A stretch of DNA of 9,173 nucleotides. It comes from Thermoanaerobaculia bacterium. Its GTDB lineage: Bacteria; Acidobacteriota; Thermoanaerobaculia; Gp7-AA8. The notes beneath the pieces are model-generated. The model made no database searches. It was not told where the DNA came from and saw only the letters and a program-made list of their open reading frames with translations. The stretch's first letter is position 1; every line of letters begins with the position of its first letter. Below are positions 1 to 6,113 of the stretch, piece by piece. The DNA lies in the NCBI GenBank assembly GCA_017883215.1, contig JADGOA010000134.1, positions 1-9,173 of the forward strand, written 5' to 3'. A program made the position numbers and the translations under genes.

Positions 1-168
1 CATGCATTGAAAATGCAAAGAAGTCATTGATTCCTGCACAGGGTCACCGGCGACTGCTTCCATAGCGGCCTGATACGCCTGTGCCTCTTCGGCTGTCAAC
101 GTATTCTTGAACTGTTCTCGTACAGCCTGTTCTTTCGCTTGGAATGCTTCTGTTTCTTCCGTGGTCAT
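1..168 (-). CDS. Hypothetical protein, N-terminal 56 codons, runs off the left edge
   Basis: The reading frame is open from ATG at 168-166 to the window edge with no stop. A strong Shine-Dalgarno AGGAGG (plus positions 174-179) lies 5 bases before the ATG, which makes this start convincing although the fragment is short. The visible protein is Glu/Ala/Gln-rich, acidic and probably helical: it begins MTTEETEAFQ and includes LTAEEAQAYQAAMEAV at about residues 25-40. There is no signal peptide or membrane segment in the visible part, so it is probably cytoplasmic. Its ATG overlaps the TGA of the secreted small protein upstream (ATGA, 165-168), so the two are likely translationally coupled. I do not recognise the family. 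A leader-type precursor peptide is conceivable, but nothing visible proves it. Confidence 0.6.
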   Translation of the reverse strand, partial: MTTEETEAFQAKEQAVREQFKNTLTAEEAQAYQAAMEAVAGDPVQESMTSLHFQCM

Positions 169-446
169 CCTGCCCTCCTGAGACTGCCCGGCACACGGGG
201 TCCGGCGTCGTCGCTGCCCGCGCAAGCGATCGTCACGGAAGTACCAGACATCGCCAAGACGCACCCGCTGCAGTCCGCGGCAGAACTAACGCTCCCAGAC
301 AAGGCTCGTTCTCGTTGTGCTCGATGAGCCGCGTCGCCATAGAACTCGACACTCTCGTACCCGCCGGGATCACGTGGTTCGACCGCTTGCATCCCGACAC
401 CACACAGGCTGAGTAAGACAAAGGCAACACCGCCTATGCGATTCAT
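165..446 (-). CDS. Small secreted hypothetical protein (93 aa)
   Basis: ATG at 446-444 is preceded by GGAG at a spacing of 8 bases, which favours it over a TTG two codons upstream. The N-terminus is a typical Sec signal: Arg3, hydrophobic stretch GGVAFVLLSLCGVG, likely cleavage after Ala21 (MQA/VEP). LSLC at Cys15 is a poor lipobox, so export as a soluble protein is more likely than lipidation. The mature part is about 72 residues, with Cys59, Cys62 and Cys75 and a segment SVEFYGDAAH at 32-41. That segment distantly recalls the tyrosine-rich 'YYSDAxH' motif of small exported DUF6289-type proteins; this is a memory-based resemblance and weak. The stop overlaps the next gene's ATG by 4 bases, and the gene starts 40 bases after the S8 protease remnant, so the three form one transcription unit by layout. 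A competing open frame on the same strand (430-233) leaves some doubt about the exact frame. Confidence 0.5.
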   Translation of the reverse strand: MNRIGGVAFVLLSLCGVGMQAVEPRDPGGYESVEFYGDAAHRAQRERALSGSVSSAADCSGCVLAMSGTSVTIACAGSDDAGPRVPGSLRRAG

Positions 447-486
447 AGTCAACGCTCCGAAGGCGCGACGCCGCCGCCGTTAGGTC

Positions 487-738
487 TCAGAAGTGTCCGC
501 AGTGAAGCGTCTCAAGTGTCTTGAAGAGCAGCCTGTTTGGTGAGTCATGACGATCAACAATATTCAGCTGGTGGGCGTCGCCCGTCGCTTCCGAAATGAT
601 ACGCGCCTCGATCTGCGCGCCATTTTCGTTAGGGTACCACTGCAGGTATCGCGCAGCCACCCCCGACACCAACGCTGCAGAGAATGACGTACCGGAGGAG
701 TATTCCGGAACGAGTGGACGTACCGCCGTAGTACTAGA
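487..738 (-). pseudogene. Truncated subtilisin-like serine protease (peptidase S8), C-terminal remnant
   Basis: The 83-residue open stretch contains the S8 catalytic-serine signature GTSFSAALVSGVAARYL (Gly16-Thr17-Ser18 of the fragment). It ends with SPNRLLF close to the C-terminus, as secreted subtilases often do. The Asp and His of the catalytic triad, the signal peptide and the propeptide are all absent. An in-frame TAA (741-739) lies only 18 codons before the catalytic Ser, and the sequence beyond it (742-893) is repeat-like and matches no subtilase. There is no ATG or Shine-Dalgarno within the fragment; only internal TTG/GTG codons could start it. It is therefore best read as a 5'-deleted gene. 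Base composition is less GC-rich than the M3 gene next door. An assembly join at about 741-760 would look the same and cannot be excluded. Confidence 0.72.
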
Positions 739-837
739 TTAGTTTAACGCGTATGCCCCGCCTTTGACGCCGGAGGCGTCCACCGCACATCGCAACACCG
801 ACAACGGCTCGCCCCCGGCTCGTCTGAACACTCCAAG

Positions 838-893
838 GCCGCCGGGCGCGGGACGCCCGGCGGCGGCGGGCGAGACGCCCGCACTCCGGAGTG
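838..893 (-). repeat. Two-hairpin dispersed repeat, copy A, directly after the M3 peptidase stop
   Basis: Read on the minus strand, a GGAGTG head is followed by hairpin GCGGGCG-TCT-CGCCCGC (plus 866-882). After a 1-base gap comes a second perfect 11-bp stem GCCGCCGGGCG / CGCCCGGCGGC around a 5-base loop (plus 838-864). The 12-bp palindrome CACTCCGGAGTG (882-893) abuts the TAG stop of the M3 gene. Head and hairpins match the two copies at 3186-3301. It could act as a transcription terminator or mRNA 3' stabiliser, but there is no T-run behind it. Confidence 0.8.
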
Positions 894-3068
894 CTACTGC
901 GACCCGCCGGCCGGCTGGGGAGCAGGCTTGAGACCGCGCTCGATCAGGAGCGGTTCGACGATCGGGTCGCGGCCGCGGAAGGCGCGATAGAGCTGCGCCG
1001 CTTCCTGTGTGCTGCCGCGCGAGAGGATCATGTCGCGGAACCGCTGCCCGTTCTCCCGCGTCATCCCGCCGTGCTCTTTGAACCAGTAGTACGCATCCTG
1101 GTCGAGGACTTCGCTCCAGAGATAGGCGTAGTACCCGGCTGAGTAGCCGCCGGCCCAGATGTGCGAGAAATACGTGGTGTGATATCGCGGTGGGACTTCC
1201 GGCAGATTCACTTTGTACTTCGCCAGCGCTTCCCGCTCGAAGACGGCGGGGTCCTGCAGCGGCGCGTCCGCCGGGAGGTTGTGCCAGGCCATGTCCAGCA
1301 GCGCCGCGGCAAGATACTCGGTCGTGGCAAAGCCCTGGTCGAAGGTCTGGACCTTCTTGATGCGGTCGACGAGATCCTTCGGCATCGGCGCTCCGGTCTT
1401 GTAGTGCTTCGCATAGTTGGCGAACACGGTCGGCTCGAGCGCCCAGTGCTCGTTGAACTGCGAAGGGAGCTCGACGAAATCGCGCGGCATGCCGCCGTTC
1501 TGCGACGGATAGACGACGTCCGAGAACATGCCGTTCAGGGCGTGCCCGAACTCGTGATACAGCGTTCCGACTTCGTCGAACGTCAGCAGCGCCGGCTGGC
1601 CGGCGGCCGGCTTGGTGATGTTGAGGTTGTTCGTCACCACCGGCTTGGTGCCGAGGAGCTTGCTCTGGCCGACGAACCCGCTCGACCATGCGCCGCCGGC
1701 TTTGCTCGAGCGTGAGAAGTAATCCCCGTAGAACAGCGCCAGCGGCGTGCCGTCCTTGTCGAACACTTCCCAGACGCGCACGTCGGGGTGGTAAACGGGA
1801 ATGTCAGTCCGCTGCTTGAACGTGATGCCGTACATCCTGTTGGCTGCGTAGAAGACTCCGTCGTTGATGACGCGATCGAGCTCGAAATACGGCCTGACTT
1901 CCGACTCGTCGAGGTTGTAATCGGCCTTCCGCACTTCCTCGGCATAGAACTGCCAGTCGTACGGCGCGAGCTTGAAATCTCCCTTCTGCTCGTCGATGAG
2001 CTTCTGCATGCGGGCCGCTTCGCCGCGTGCCTTCGCGGTGGCGGCCGGGACGATGTCGGTCATCAGTTTGATGGCGTTCTCCGGAGTCTTTGCCATCCGC
2101 TCGTCGAGCGCGTAGGCGGCGTAGGTGGGGAAGCCGAGGAGTCTGGCGCGCTGGGCGCGGATCTGCGCGAGGCGGGCGACGATGGCTGTGGTGCTGTTGT
2201 CACCTGTGATCCCGCGCTCGGCGGAGACCTTGGACAGGCGCTCGCGCATGCCGCGGTTGTGCAGGTATGAGAGCGGTGGCTGCTGGGTGGTGTTCTGGAT
2301 CGTCAGGATCCACTTGCCCGGCATGCCGCGATCCTTTGCTTTCGCAGCCGCGGCGGCGATGTCGCTTTCGGGCAGGCCGTCGAGCAGTGCTTTGTCGTCG
2401 ATGACGATGGCGGCGGCGTTGGTGTTGGCGAGGACCTTCTGGCGGAACTCGTTCGACAGCTTCGACTGCTCTTTGTTGAGCGCACGGAGCGTGGCCTTGT
2501 CCTCGTCCGAGAGGAGAGCGCCGGAGCGGACGAGATCCTTGTAGGAGCGCTCGATCAGGTACTTCTGCTCGGCATTCAGCTCGAGCGTGGCGCGCTGGTC
2601 GTAGAGCGCCTTGATGCGCGCGAAGAGCTTCGGGTTGAGGTTGATGGCGTCGCGATGGGCAGCCTGTTTCGGCGCCAGCTCGGTCTGGATTTTCTGCAGT
2701 GTTGGATTCGTGTTCGACTGCGCGACCCCGCCGAAGACGGGACCGACGCGGCGCAGCAGGACACCGCTCTTTTCCATCGGCTCGATCGTGTTGGCGAAGG
2801 TCGGAGCGTCGGGGTTGCCGGCGATCTTCTCGACGTCGGCGAGCTCCTGCCGCATCCCTTCTTCGATGGCGGGCTGGTAGTCGCTGTCCTTGATCTTGTC
2901 GAACGGAGGAGCGTGGTAGGGGAGGGTGCTTTCCGCAAAGAACGGATTGTCCGCCGCGGGGGTGGGTGCCGCCGTGGCGGCGGGAGTGGCGGGTGGGGTC
3001 TGTGCGAGTACGGTCAGGCTACAGGCGACACAGACAGTGAGGATCAGCACGATTCGCGATCGATTCAT
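894..3068 (-). CDS. dcp: M3 family metallopeptidase, peptidyl-dipeptidase Dcp-like, exported
   Basis: This 724-residue zinc peptidase probably removes C-terminal dipeptides from short peptides in the periplasm. A Sec signal covers residues 1-22 (cleavage TVLA/QT), followed by an Ala/Pro/Thr-rich linker to about residue 41. The zinc site is HEFGH at 505-509 (ligands His505 and His509, catalytic Glu506), with the third ligand expected at Glu533 in FVELPSQF, 28 residues after the first His as in M3A peptidases. The substrate-side motif GGYSAGYYAY is at 640-649, with His636 just before it. ATG 3068-3066 has an AGGGAAG ribosome site upstream. Length is close to bacterial Dcp (about 680 aa) plus signal and linker. 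It lies 235 bases downstream of the co-directional peptide transporter, which fits a peptide-scavenging pair. Oligopeptidase A (PrlC) is the main alternative in the family, but the signal peptide favours Dcp. Confidence 0.93.
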   Translation of the reverse strand: MNRSRIVLILTVCVACSLTVLAQTPPATPAATAAPTPAADNPFFAESTLPYHAPPFDKIKDSDYQPAIEEGMRQELADVEKIAGNPDAPTFANTIEPMEKSGVLLRRVGPVFGGVAQSNTNPTLQKIQTELAPKQAAHRDAINLNPKLFARIKALYDQRATLELNAEQKYLIERSYKDLVRSGALLSDEDKATLRALNKEQSKLSNEFRQKVLANTNAAAIVIDDKALLDGLPESDIAAAAAKAKDRGMPGKWILTIQNTTQQPPLSYLHNRGMRERLSKVSAERGITGDNSTTAIVARLAQIRAQRARLLGFPTYAAYALDERMAKTPENAIKLMTDIVPAATAKARGEAARMQKLIDEQKGDFKLAPYDWQFYAEEVRKADYNLDESEVRPYFELDRVINDGVFYAANRMYGITFKQRTDIPVYHPDVRVWEVFDKDGTPLALFYGDYFSRSSKAGGAWSSGFVGQSKLLGTKPVVTNNLNITKPAAGQPALLTFDEVGTLYHEFGHALNGMFSDVVYPSQNGGMPRDFVELPSQFNEHWALEPTVFANYAKHYKTGAPMPKDLVDRIKKVQTFDQGFATTEYLAAALLDMAWHNLPADAPLQDPAVFEREALAKYKVNLPEVPPRYHTTYFSHIWAGGYSAGYYAYLWSEVLDQDAYYWFKEHGGMTRENGQRFRDMILSRGSTQEAAQLYRAFRGRDPIVEPLLIERGLKPAPQPAGGSQ

Positions 3069-3127
3069 GGACGTTCTTCCCTTGCAGTGAATTCGCGGGG
3101 ACTGGAGCCCGCGTCAGGGTTGGCGGA

Positions 3128-3157
3128 CTTATACGCCTGGAGCCGGGAGACGTGAAA
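3128..3157 (-). promoter_or_regulatory. Possible promoter for the M3 peptidase gene
   Basis: On the minus strand a good -10-like TATAAG (plus 3133-3128) lies about 60 bases before the ATG at 3068. The -35 position 18 bases further up is only weakly matched (TTTCAC, plus 3157-3152). If real, the M3 gene has its own promoter between the repeat element and the gene and does not depend solely on read-through from the transporter. Confidence 0.3.
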
Positions 3158-3185
3158 GTGCGGCGCGCACGGGCCGGAGTACGCG

Positions 3186-3301
3186 GGAGTGCGGACGTCC
3201 CCGTCCGCATCCGCCGGACGTCTCGTCCGGCGGTTTTGACCCAGAAGACCAACGACCGGACGAGGACGTCCGATCGTTGCGGACGAGGACGTCCGCACTC
3301 C
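3186..3301. repeat. 116-bp BIME/REPIN-like inverted pair of two-hairpin modules (copies B and C)
   Basis: Outer arms 3186-3209 and 3278-3301 are 24-base inverted repeats with one mismatch. Each arm is itself a GGAGTG head plus a hairpin: GCGGACG-TCCC-CGTCCGC at 3191-3208, and GCGGACG-AGGA-CGTCCGC at 3279-3296. Each arm has a second hairpin inside it: CCGCCGGACG-TCT-CGTCCGGCGG at 3211-3233, and a 12-bp stem at 3251-3278 with one G-T pair. A 17-base spacer (3234-3250) separates the modules. The element fills most of the gap between transporter and peptidase genes, and its right end lies 2 bases after the transporter's TGA. The hairpin at 3211-3233 is followed by TTTT on the plus strand, so it could stop plus-strand transcription. 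Confidence 0.85.
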
Positions 3302-3303
3302 AA

Positions 3304-4854
3304 TCACACTCCCGGCATCGCCTTCTTAAGCGGCTTCAGAAGCAGCGTGAGCACCACGGCCATCGCGAGCGCCATCAGCGCCAGCGTCAGGAAGAAGCGG
3401 GCGTGACTCCAGATGTCCCAGAACGCGCCGATGGCGGTCAGCTTGTTACCGACTGCGGTGGCCAGGAACCAGCCGCCCATCATCAGGCCGCGCATCCGCG
3501 GCGGGGCGACCTTCGAGACGAGCGAGAGACCCATGGGACTGAGCATCAGCTCGCCGAGTGAGATGACGAAGTAGGCGAGAACGAGCCACAGCGGCGATAC
3601 CTTGCGGAGGGGTTCGATCTCGAGCCGGCCGCCGTTCGAGCTGACGCCGACCAGAGCGCCCTCCTTCAACGGCGAGGCGCTGGTCGCCGGCACCACATCG
3701 ACCTGCTTCTTCGTGTCGGAGCCCTTCACCGCGACGCCGACCTGCATCGGCGGAGCCGTGACGCCGAGCTGGCTCCGCAGCGCGTCGGGAATGGCGATGT
3801 AGTACTCGTTTGCGGTCGTGCCGGCCTGGACGATCTTCGCCGAAGGCCTCGTGTATCCGCCGGTGATCGCCGCCAGATAGAGGATGAGGAACGACAGGCC
3901 GGTGAGCGCCATCCCGAAGGCGATCTTCGTCGGCGTCGACGGCTCCAGGCCGCGGCGATCGAGGAAGCCCCAGAACCACGCCAGCGGCAGCGAGAGCGTG
4001 ATGATCCAGAAGGGATTGATCGCGTTGGAGATGATGCCGCTGACGTTCCACTGCGTGTTGTCGTTGGCCCAGAACGTCAGCGTGCTTCCGTTCTGGTGGA
4101 AGATCATCCAGAAGACGATGACGATGAGGAAGATCACGATCAGGGCGCTGATGCGCTTCCACTCCGGCACGGCCGACATCGGATCGTCCGCTGCGGCCGG
4201 CAGGCCTTCAGAGACGGCGGCGCGCTCAGCGTCGTCCCGCTCGCCCTGCGTCTTGGGGCGGTCGGCACCGCGGGTGGTGGCGCGGAAACCCCAGAAAATT
4301 ACGAGGCAGAGCACCATGCCCATTCCGGCCACGGAGAAAGCGCGGTTGAACCCGAAGCGGCCGCGAACGAACTCGGCGCAGATCGGCGCGATGAACGCCC
4401 CGATGTTGATGCCCATGTAGAAGATGAGATAAGCGCGATCCTTGAGGTGACTTCCCTCGCGATAGAGATTGCCCACCATCGAGCTGACGTTCGGCTTGAA
4501 AAAGCCGTTGCCGATGACGAGCAGGGCGAGCGAGAGGAAGAAGATCGGCACCTGCTTCGGCACGGCCAGCATGAAGTAGCCGGCCATGAAGAAGAAGCCA
4601 CCGATGGTGATGGCATTGCGGTAGCCGAGGAAGCGGTCGGCCAGCCAGCCGCCGATGAGGGGGGAGGCGTAGACGCATGCCTGGTACCACGAGTAGACGC
4701 CGGTCGCTTTGGCGGTGCTCCAGCCGAATCCTTCGCCGGCGTCGCGCATGTAGAGCGTGAGCATCGCCAGCATCGTGTAGAAGCCGAAGCGCTCCCACAT
4801 CTCCGTGCCGAACAGCACATAGAGGCCCCTTGGATGTTTCTCGACTGCGTCCAT
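3304..4854 (-). CDS. POT/PTR2-family proton-coupled oligopeptide transporter
   Basis: This 516-residue inner-membrane MFS symporter probably imports di- and tripeptides with protons. Family marks are the TM1 motif ExxERF (Glu18, Glu21, Arg22, Phe23), PTR2 signature-like GGWLADRFLGYRN at 68-80, the TM4 lysine in GFFKPN (Lys120), FYMGINIGA at 145-153, and the TM10 motif GELMLSP (Glu435). About 12 or more hydrophobic segments are visible. A charged cytoplasmic loop follows TM6 (about 191-234), and an unusual polar stretch of about 90 residues (331-420) lies between the segments I take as TM9 and TM10. I chose ATG 4854-4852 because AAGGA lies 9 bases upstream and the family motif begins soon after; the frame is open 23 codons further up but reads as non-family Arg/Ser-rich sequence. 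It lies upstream of, and co-directional with, the M3 peptidase. Confidence 0.92.
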   Translation of the reverse strand: MDAVEKHPRGLYVLFGTEMWERFGFYTMLAMLTLYMRDAGEGFGWSTAKATGVYSWYQACVYASPLIGGWLADRFLGYRNAITIGGFFFMAGYFMLAVPKQVPIFFLSLALLVIGNGFFKPNVSSMVGNLYREGSHLKDRAYLIFYMGINIGAFIAPICAEFVRGRFGFNRAFSVAGMGMVLCLVIFWGFRATTRGADRPKTQGERDDAERAAVSEGLPAAADDPMSAVPEWKRISALIVIFLIVIVFWMIFHQNGSTLTFWANDNTQWNVSGIISNAINPFWIITLSLPLAWFWGFLDRRGLEPSTPTKIAFGMALTGLSFLILYLAAITGGYTRPSAKIVQAGTTANEYYIAIPDALRSQLGVTAPPMQVGVAVKGSDTKKQVDVVPATSASPLKEGALVGVSSNGGRLEIEPLRKVSPLWLVLAYFVISLGELMLSPMGLSLVSKVAPPRMRGLMMGGWFLATAVGNKLTAIGAFWDIWSHARFFLTLALMALAMAVVLTLLLKPLKKAMPGV

Positions 4855-5136
4855 TCCCCTGATTCCTTTCCTTCGTGAGCTGGACCGACGGGCTGGGCGG
4901 AAGATACAGGAGGCGGCGGGCAAATACTGTGTGACAGCAGCCGTGCCCTACGGTCACTCCACGTCTTGCGCGAGTCGTGCAGCTTGCCGCCCACCCCGTT
5001 CCCGCAGCATCCAGATTCTTTCGACGGCGCTCGCGCTGCTGTGCTTCCGTTCGCGTCAGGCCAACGGTGAGGACGTCGGTCCAGGCTCAGTGATCGCCGC
5101 TCAGGTGCGAGTTTCACGCTGCGCTAGCATTCGCCC
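4855..5136. other. Divergent intergenic region between transporter and XRE regulator
   Basis: This 282-base gap must hold the promoters of both outward-facing genes. I see no gene and no convincing -35/-10 pair for the transporter. A 17-base segment at 4937-4953 recurs in inverted orientation at 5551-5567. A TAGCAT at 5125-5130, 6 bases before the regulator's ATG, could be a -10 box for a leaderless transcript. If the XRE protein controls the transporter or itself, its operator should be here, but no clear operator palindrome stands out. Confidence 0.4.
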
Positions 5137-5418
5137 ATGACCACACGCCACGGCGGTGCTGACCGGGTCTCGACGAAAGCGAAGCTCGCGGAAGAACTCG
5201 TCGTCCTCGGCCGCGTTCTGGTGCGCGCTCGCGAAGTGGCGAAACTGAAGCAGTCCGCTGTGGCCGCGAAGCTCGGGATGCCGGCGTCGTATCTGTCGAA
5301 GATCGAGAACGGCACGCGCAGGCTGGACGTAATCGAGCTCATTCGGATCGCCGAGGCGATGGGAGTCGACCCGGCCGAGATCGTGAGGGAATTGCAGCGA
5401 GCCCTGGCAGACGTGTGA
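5137..5418 (+). CDS. Small XRE-family (HTH_3) transcriptional regulator
   Basis: The 93-residue protein carries one lambda-Cro/C1-type helix-turn-helix spanning about residues 24-86. The scanning helices are around QSAVAAKLG (39-47) and PASYLSKIENG (49-59), where SxxSKIENG-type wording is typical of the recognition helix and the following turn. The remainder, IELIRIAEAMGVDPAEIV, is the usual fourth and fifth helix. There is no ligand-binding or dimerisation domain, so it is probably a dimeric DNA-binding repressor or activator of minimal size. ATG 5137 is the only upstream start. No Shine-Dalgarno is visible, and a TAGCAT 6 bases upstream suggests a possibly leaderless mRNA. It is divergent from the peptide transporter and could regulate it, but neighbourhood is the only support. 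No toxin-like partner is adjacent. Confidence 0.88.
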   Translation: MTTRHGGADRVSTKAKLAEELVVLGRVLVRAREVAKLKQSAVAAKLGMPASYLSKIENGTRRLDVIELIRIAEAMGVDPAEIVRELQRALADV

Positions 5419-5424
5419 GGCCTT

Positions 5425-5493
5425 TGTGGCACAGACACTCCTGTCTGTGCCCTCCCCGATTGAACCCGCACAGACAGGAGTGTCTGTGCCACA
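5425..5493. repeat. Perfect 26-bp inverted repeat behind the XRE gene
   Basis: Arms 5425-5450 and 5468-5493 are perfect reverse complements around a 17-base spacer. Each arm also folds alone: GGCACAGACA-CTCC-TGTCTGTGCC (5428-5451) on the left, and a 9-bp stem with GGAG loop on the right (5468-5489). It begins 6 bases after the regulator's stop codon. It may serve as a bidirectional terminator between the convergent XRE and four-Cys genes, although no T-run follows. The hairpin-pair design is that of REP/REPIN elements. Confidence 0.85.
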
Positions 5494-5653
5494 CATCCCC
5501 GAGCGTGAGCAAGGGATCTGGGGAATCGACCGTGCCGGCCGTGAATCTCGCCGTAGGGCACGGCTGCGCCGCGCCGAATTCCCGTGGGCGCGGTGGCCCT
5601 TCCCCCACCCACGAGGGTTCGGCGCCGGTCGCGGCACTGCGTCGCGATCGCGT
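5494..5653. other. Non-coding gap between convergent XRE and four-Cys genes
   Basis: After the 26-bp inverted repeat, about 160 GC-rich bases hold no supportable gene. The only structure I recognise is the 17-base repeat copy at 5551-5567. Confidence 0.5.
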
Positions 5654-6058
5654 TCAGCGCGACTCGTTGAGCAGCAGCACGATCTCGAGCATCCGCATGT
5701 CGGATGACGCTCCCTCGGCCAGCCGGTACTCGCCCTCGGTGCAGACGACGGAGCGAAGGCGCACGATGTCCTCGCGGCTGACGCCGTTGCCGCGCGCGAA
5801 GCGGCGCCACTCGTCCGGCACCTCGGATTCGATCTCGCTTTCGCTGAGCATCCCTTCACGCGCACAGTTGTAGTGCTCGCATCCGAACTGCTCGCCGCAC
5901 TCCGGGCACGGCGGAGGATCGTTGAAATCGCGCAGCTCTTCGTCGGTCAACTGCCGCAGGATTCCGCTCTTCCGCTCGCGGACGTAGTGCAGGCCGCTGT
6001 CACTCGTGGAGAGATGCTCCATCCGTCGGTTGGTGGTGGGGTGCTTGTCGTCGGCCAT
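5654..6058 (-). CDS. Hypothetical protein with a four-cysteine (zinc-binding-like) motif
   Basis: Taking ATG 6058-6056 gives 134 residues. The only recognisable feature is CPECGEQFGCEHYNC at 51-65 (Cys51, Cys54, Cys60, Cys65; spacing 2-5-4), which looks like a small zinc-binding knuckle. The protein is otherwise acidic and soluble, with an amphipathic C-terminal helix ending MLEIVLLLNESR. No signal peptide or membrane segment is present. The start is uncertain: no good Shine-Dalgarno precedes 6058, another Met follows at residue 13, and the frame stays open upstream to 6121, where it enters the palindromic repeat. The coding bias looks genuine (GC-rich third positions, sensible composition). 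It is convergent with the XRE gene. I do not recognise a family; a regulatory or protein-binding role is possible but unproven. Confidence 0.68.
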   Translation of the reverse strand: MADDKHPTTNRRMEHLSTSDSGLHYVRERKSGILRQLTDEELRDFNDPPPCPECGEQFGCEHYNCAREGMLSESEIESEVPDEWRRFARGNGVSREDIVRLRSVVCTEGEYRLAEGASSDMRMLEIVLLLNESR

Positions 6059-6113
6059 GGTGCGTGAGGCCGAGGAGAATAAAGGAATCGACGTCAAATC
6101 GCGAGCGGGGCCT

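Larger units (their letters stand above)
4937..5567. repeat. 17-bp inverted repeat pair flanking the XRE gene (4937-4953 and 5551-5567)
   Basis: GCAGCCGTGCCCTACGG at 4937-4953 recurs exactly as its reverse complement at 5551-5567. An exact 17-mer by chance is unlikely in 9 kb. It is most simply two copies of a short dispersed repeat, one on each side of the regulator gene. Confidence 0.6.

Noticed and set aside
742..893. Integron attC site suggested by GTTTAAC at 742-748 near the truncated protease
   Set aside because: No matching GTTRRRY partner box is found at a suitable distance on either strand, and no integrase is visible.
739..1689. Long open frame of 316 codons on the minus strand
   Set aside because: It is another frame within the M3 gene, Arg/Pro/Ala-rich, with no start signal or family character, as expected in GC-rich DNA.
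3186..3301. CRISPR array
   Set aside because: The repeats are inverted rather than direct, only one pair exists, and there are no equal unique spacers or cas genes.
5425..5493. Classical rho-independent terminator
   Set aside because: The stems are strong but no T-run follows on either strand, so repeat element is the safer call; terminator function remains possible.
5137..6058. Toxin-antitoxin pair of XRE regulator and four-Cys protein
   Set aside because: The genes are convergent, separated by about 235 bases with an inverted repeat, and share no operon; the second protein shows no toxin motif.
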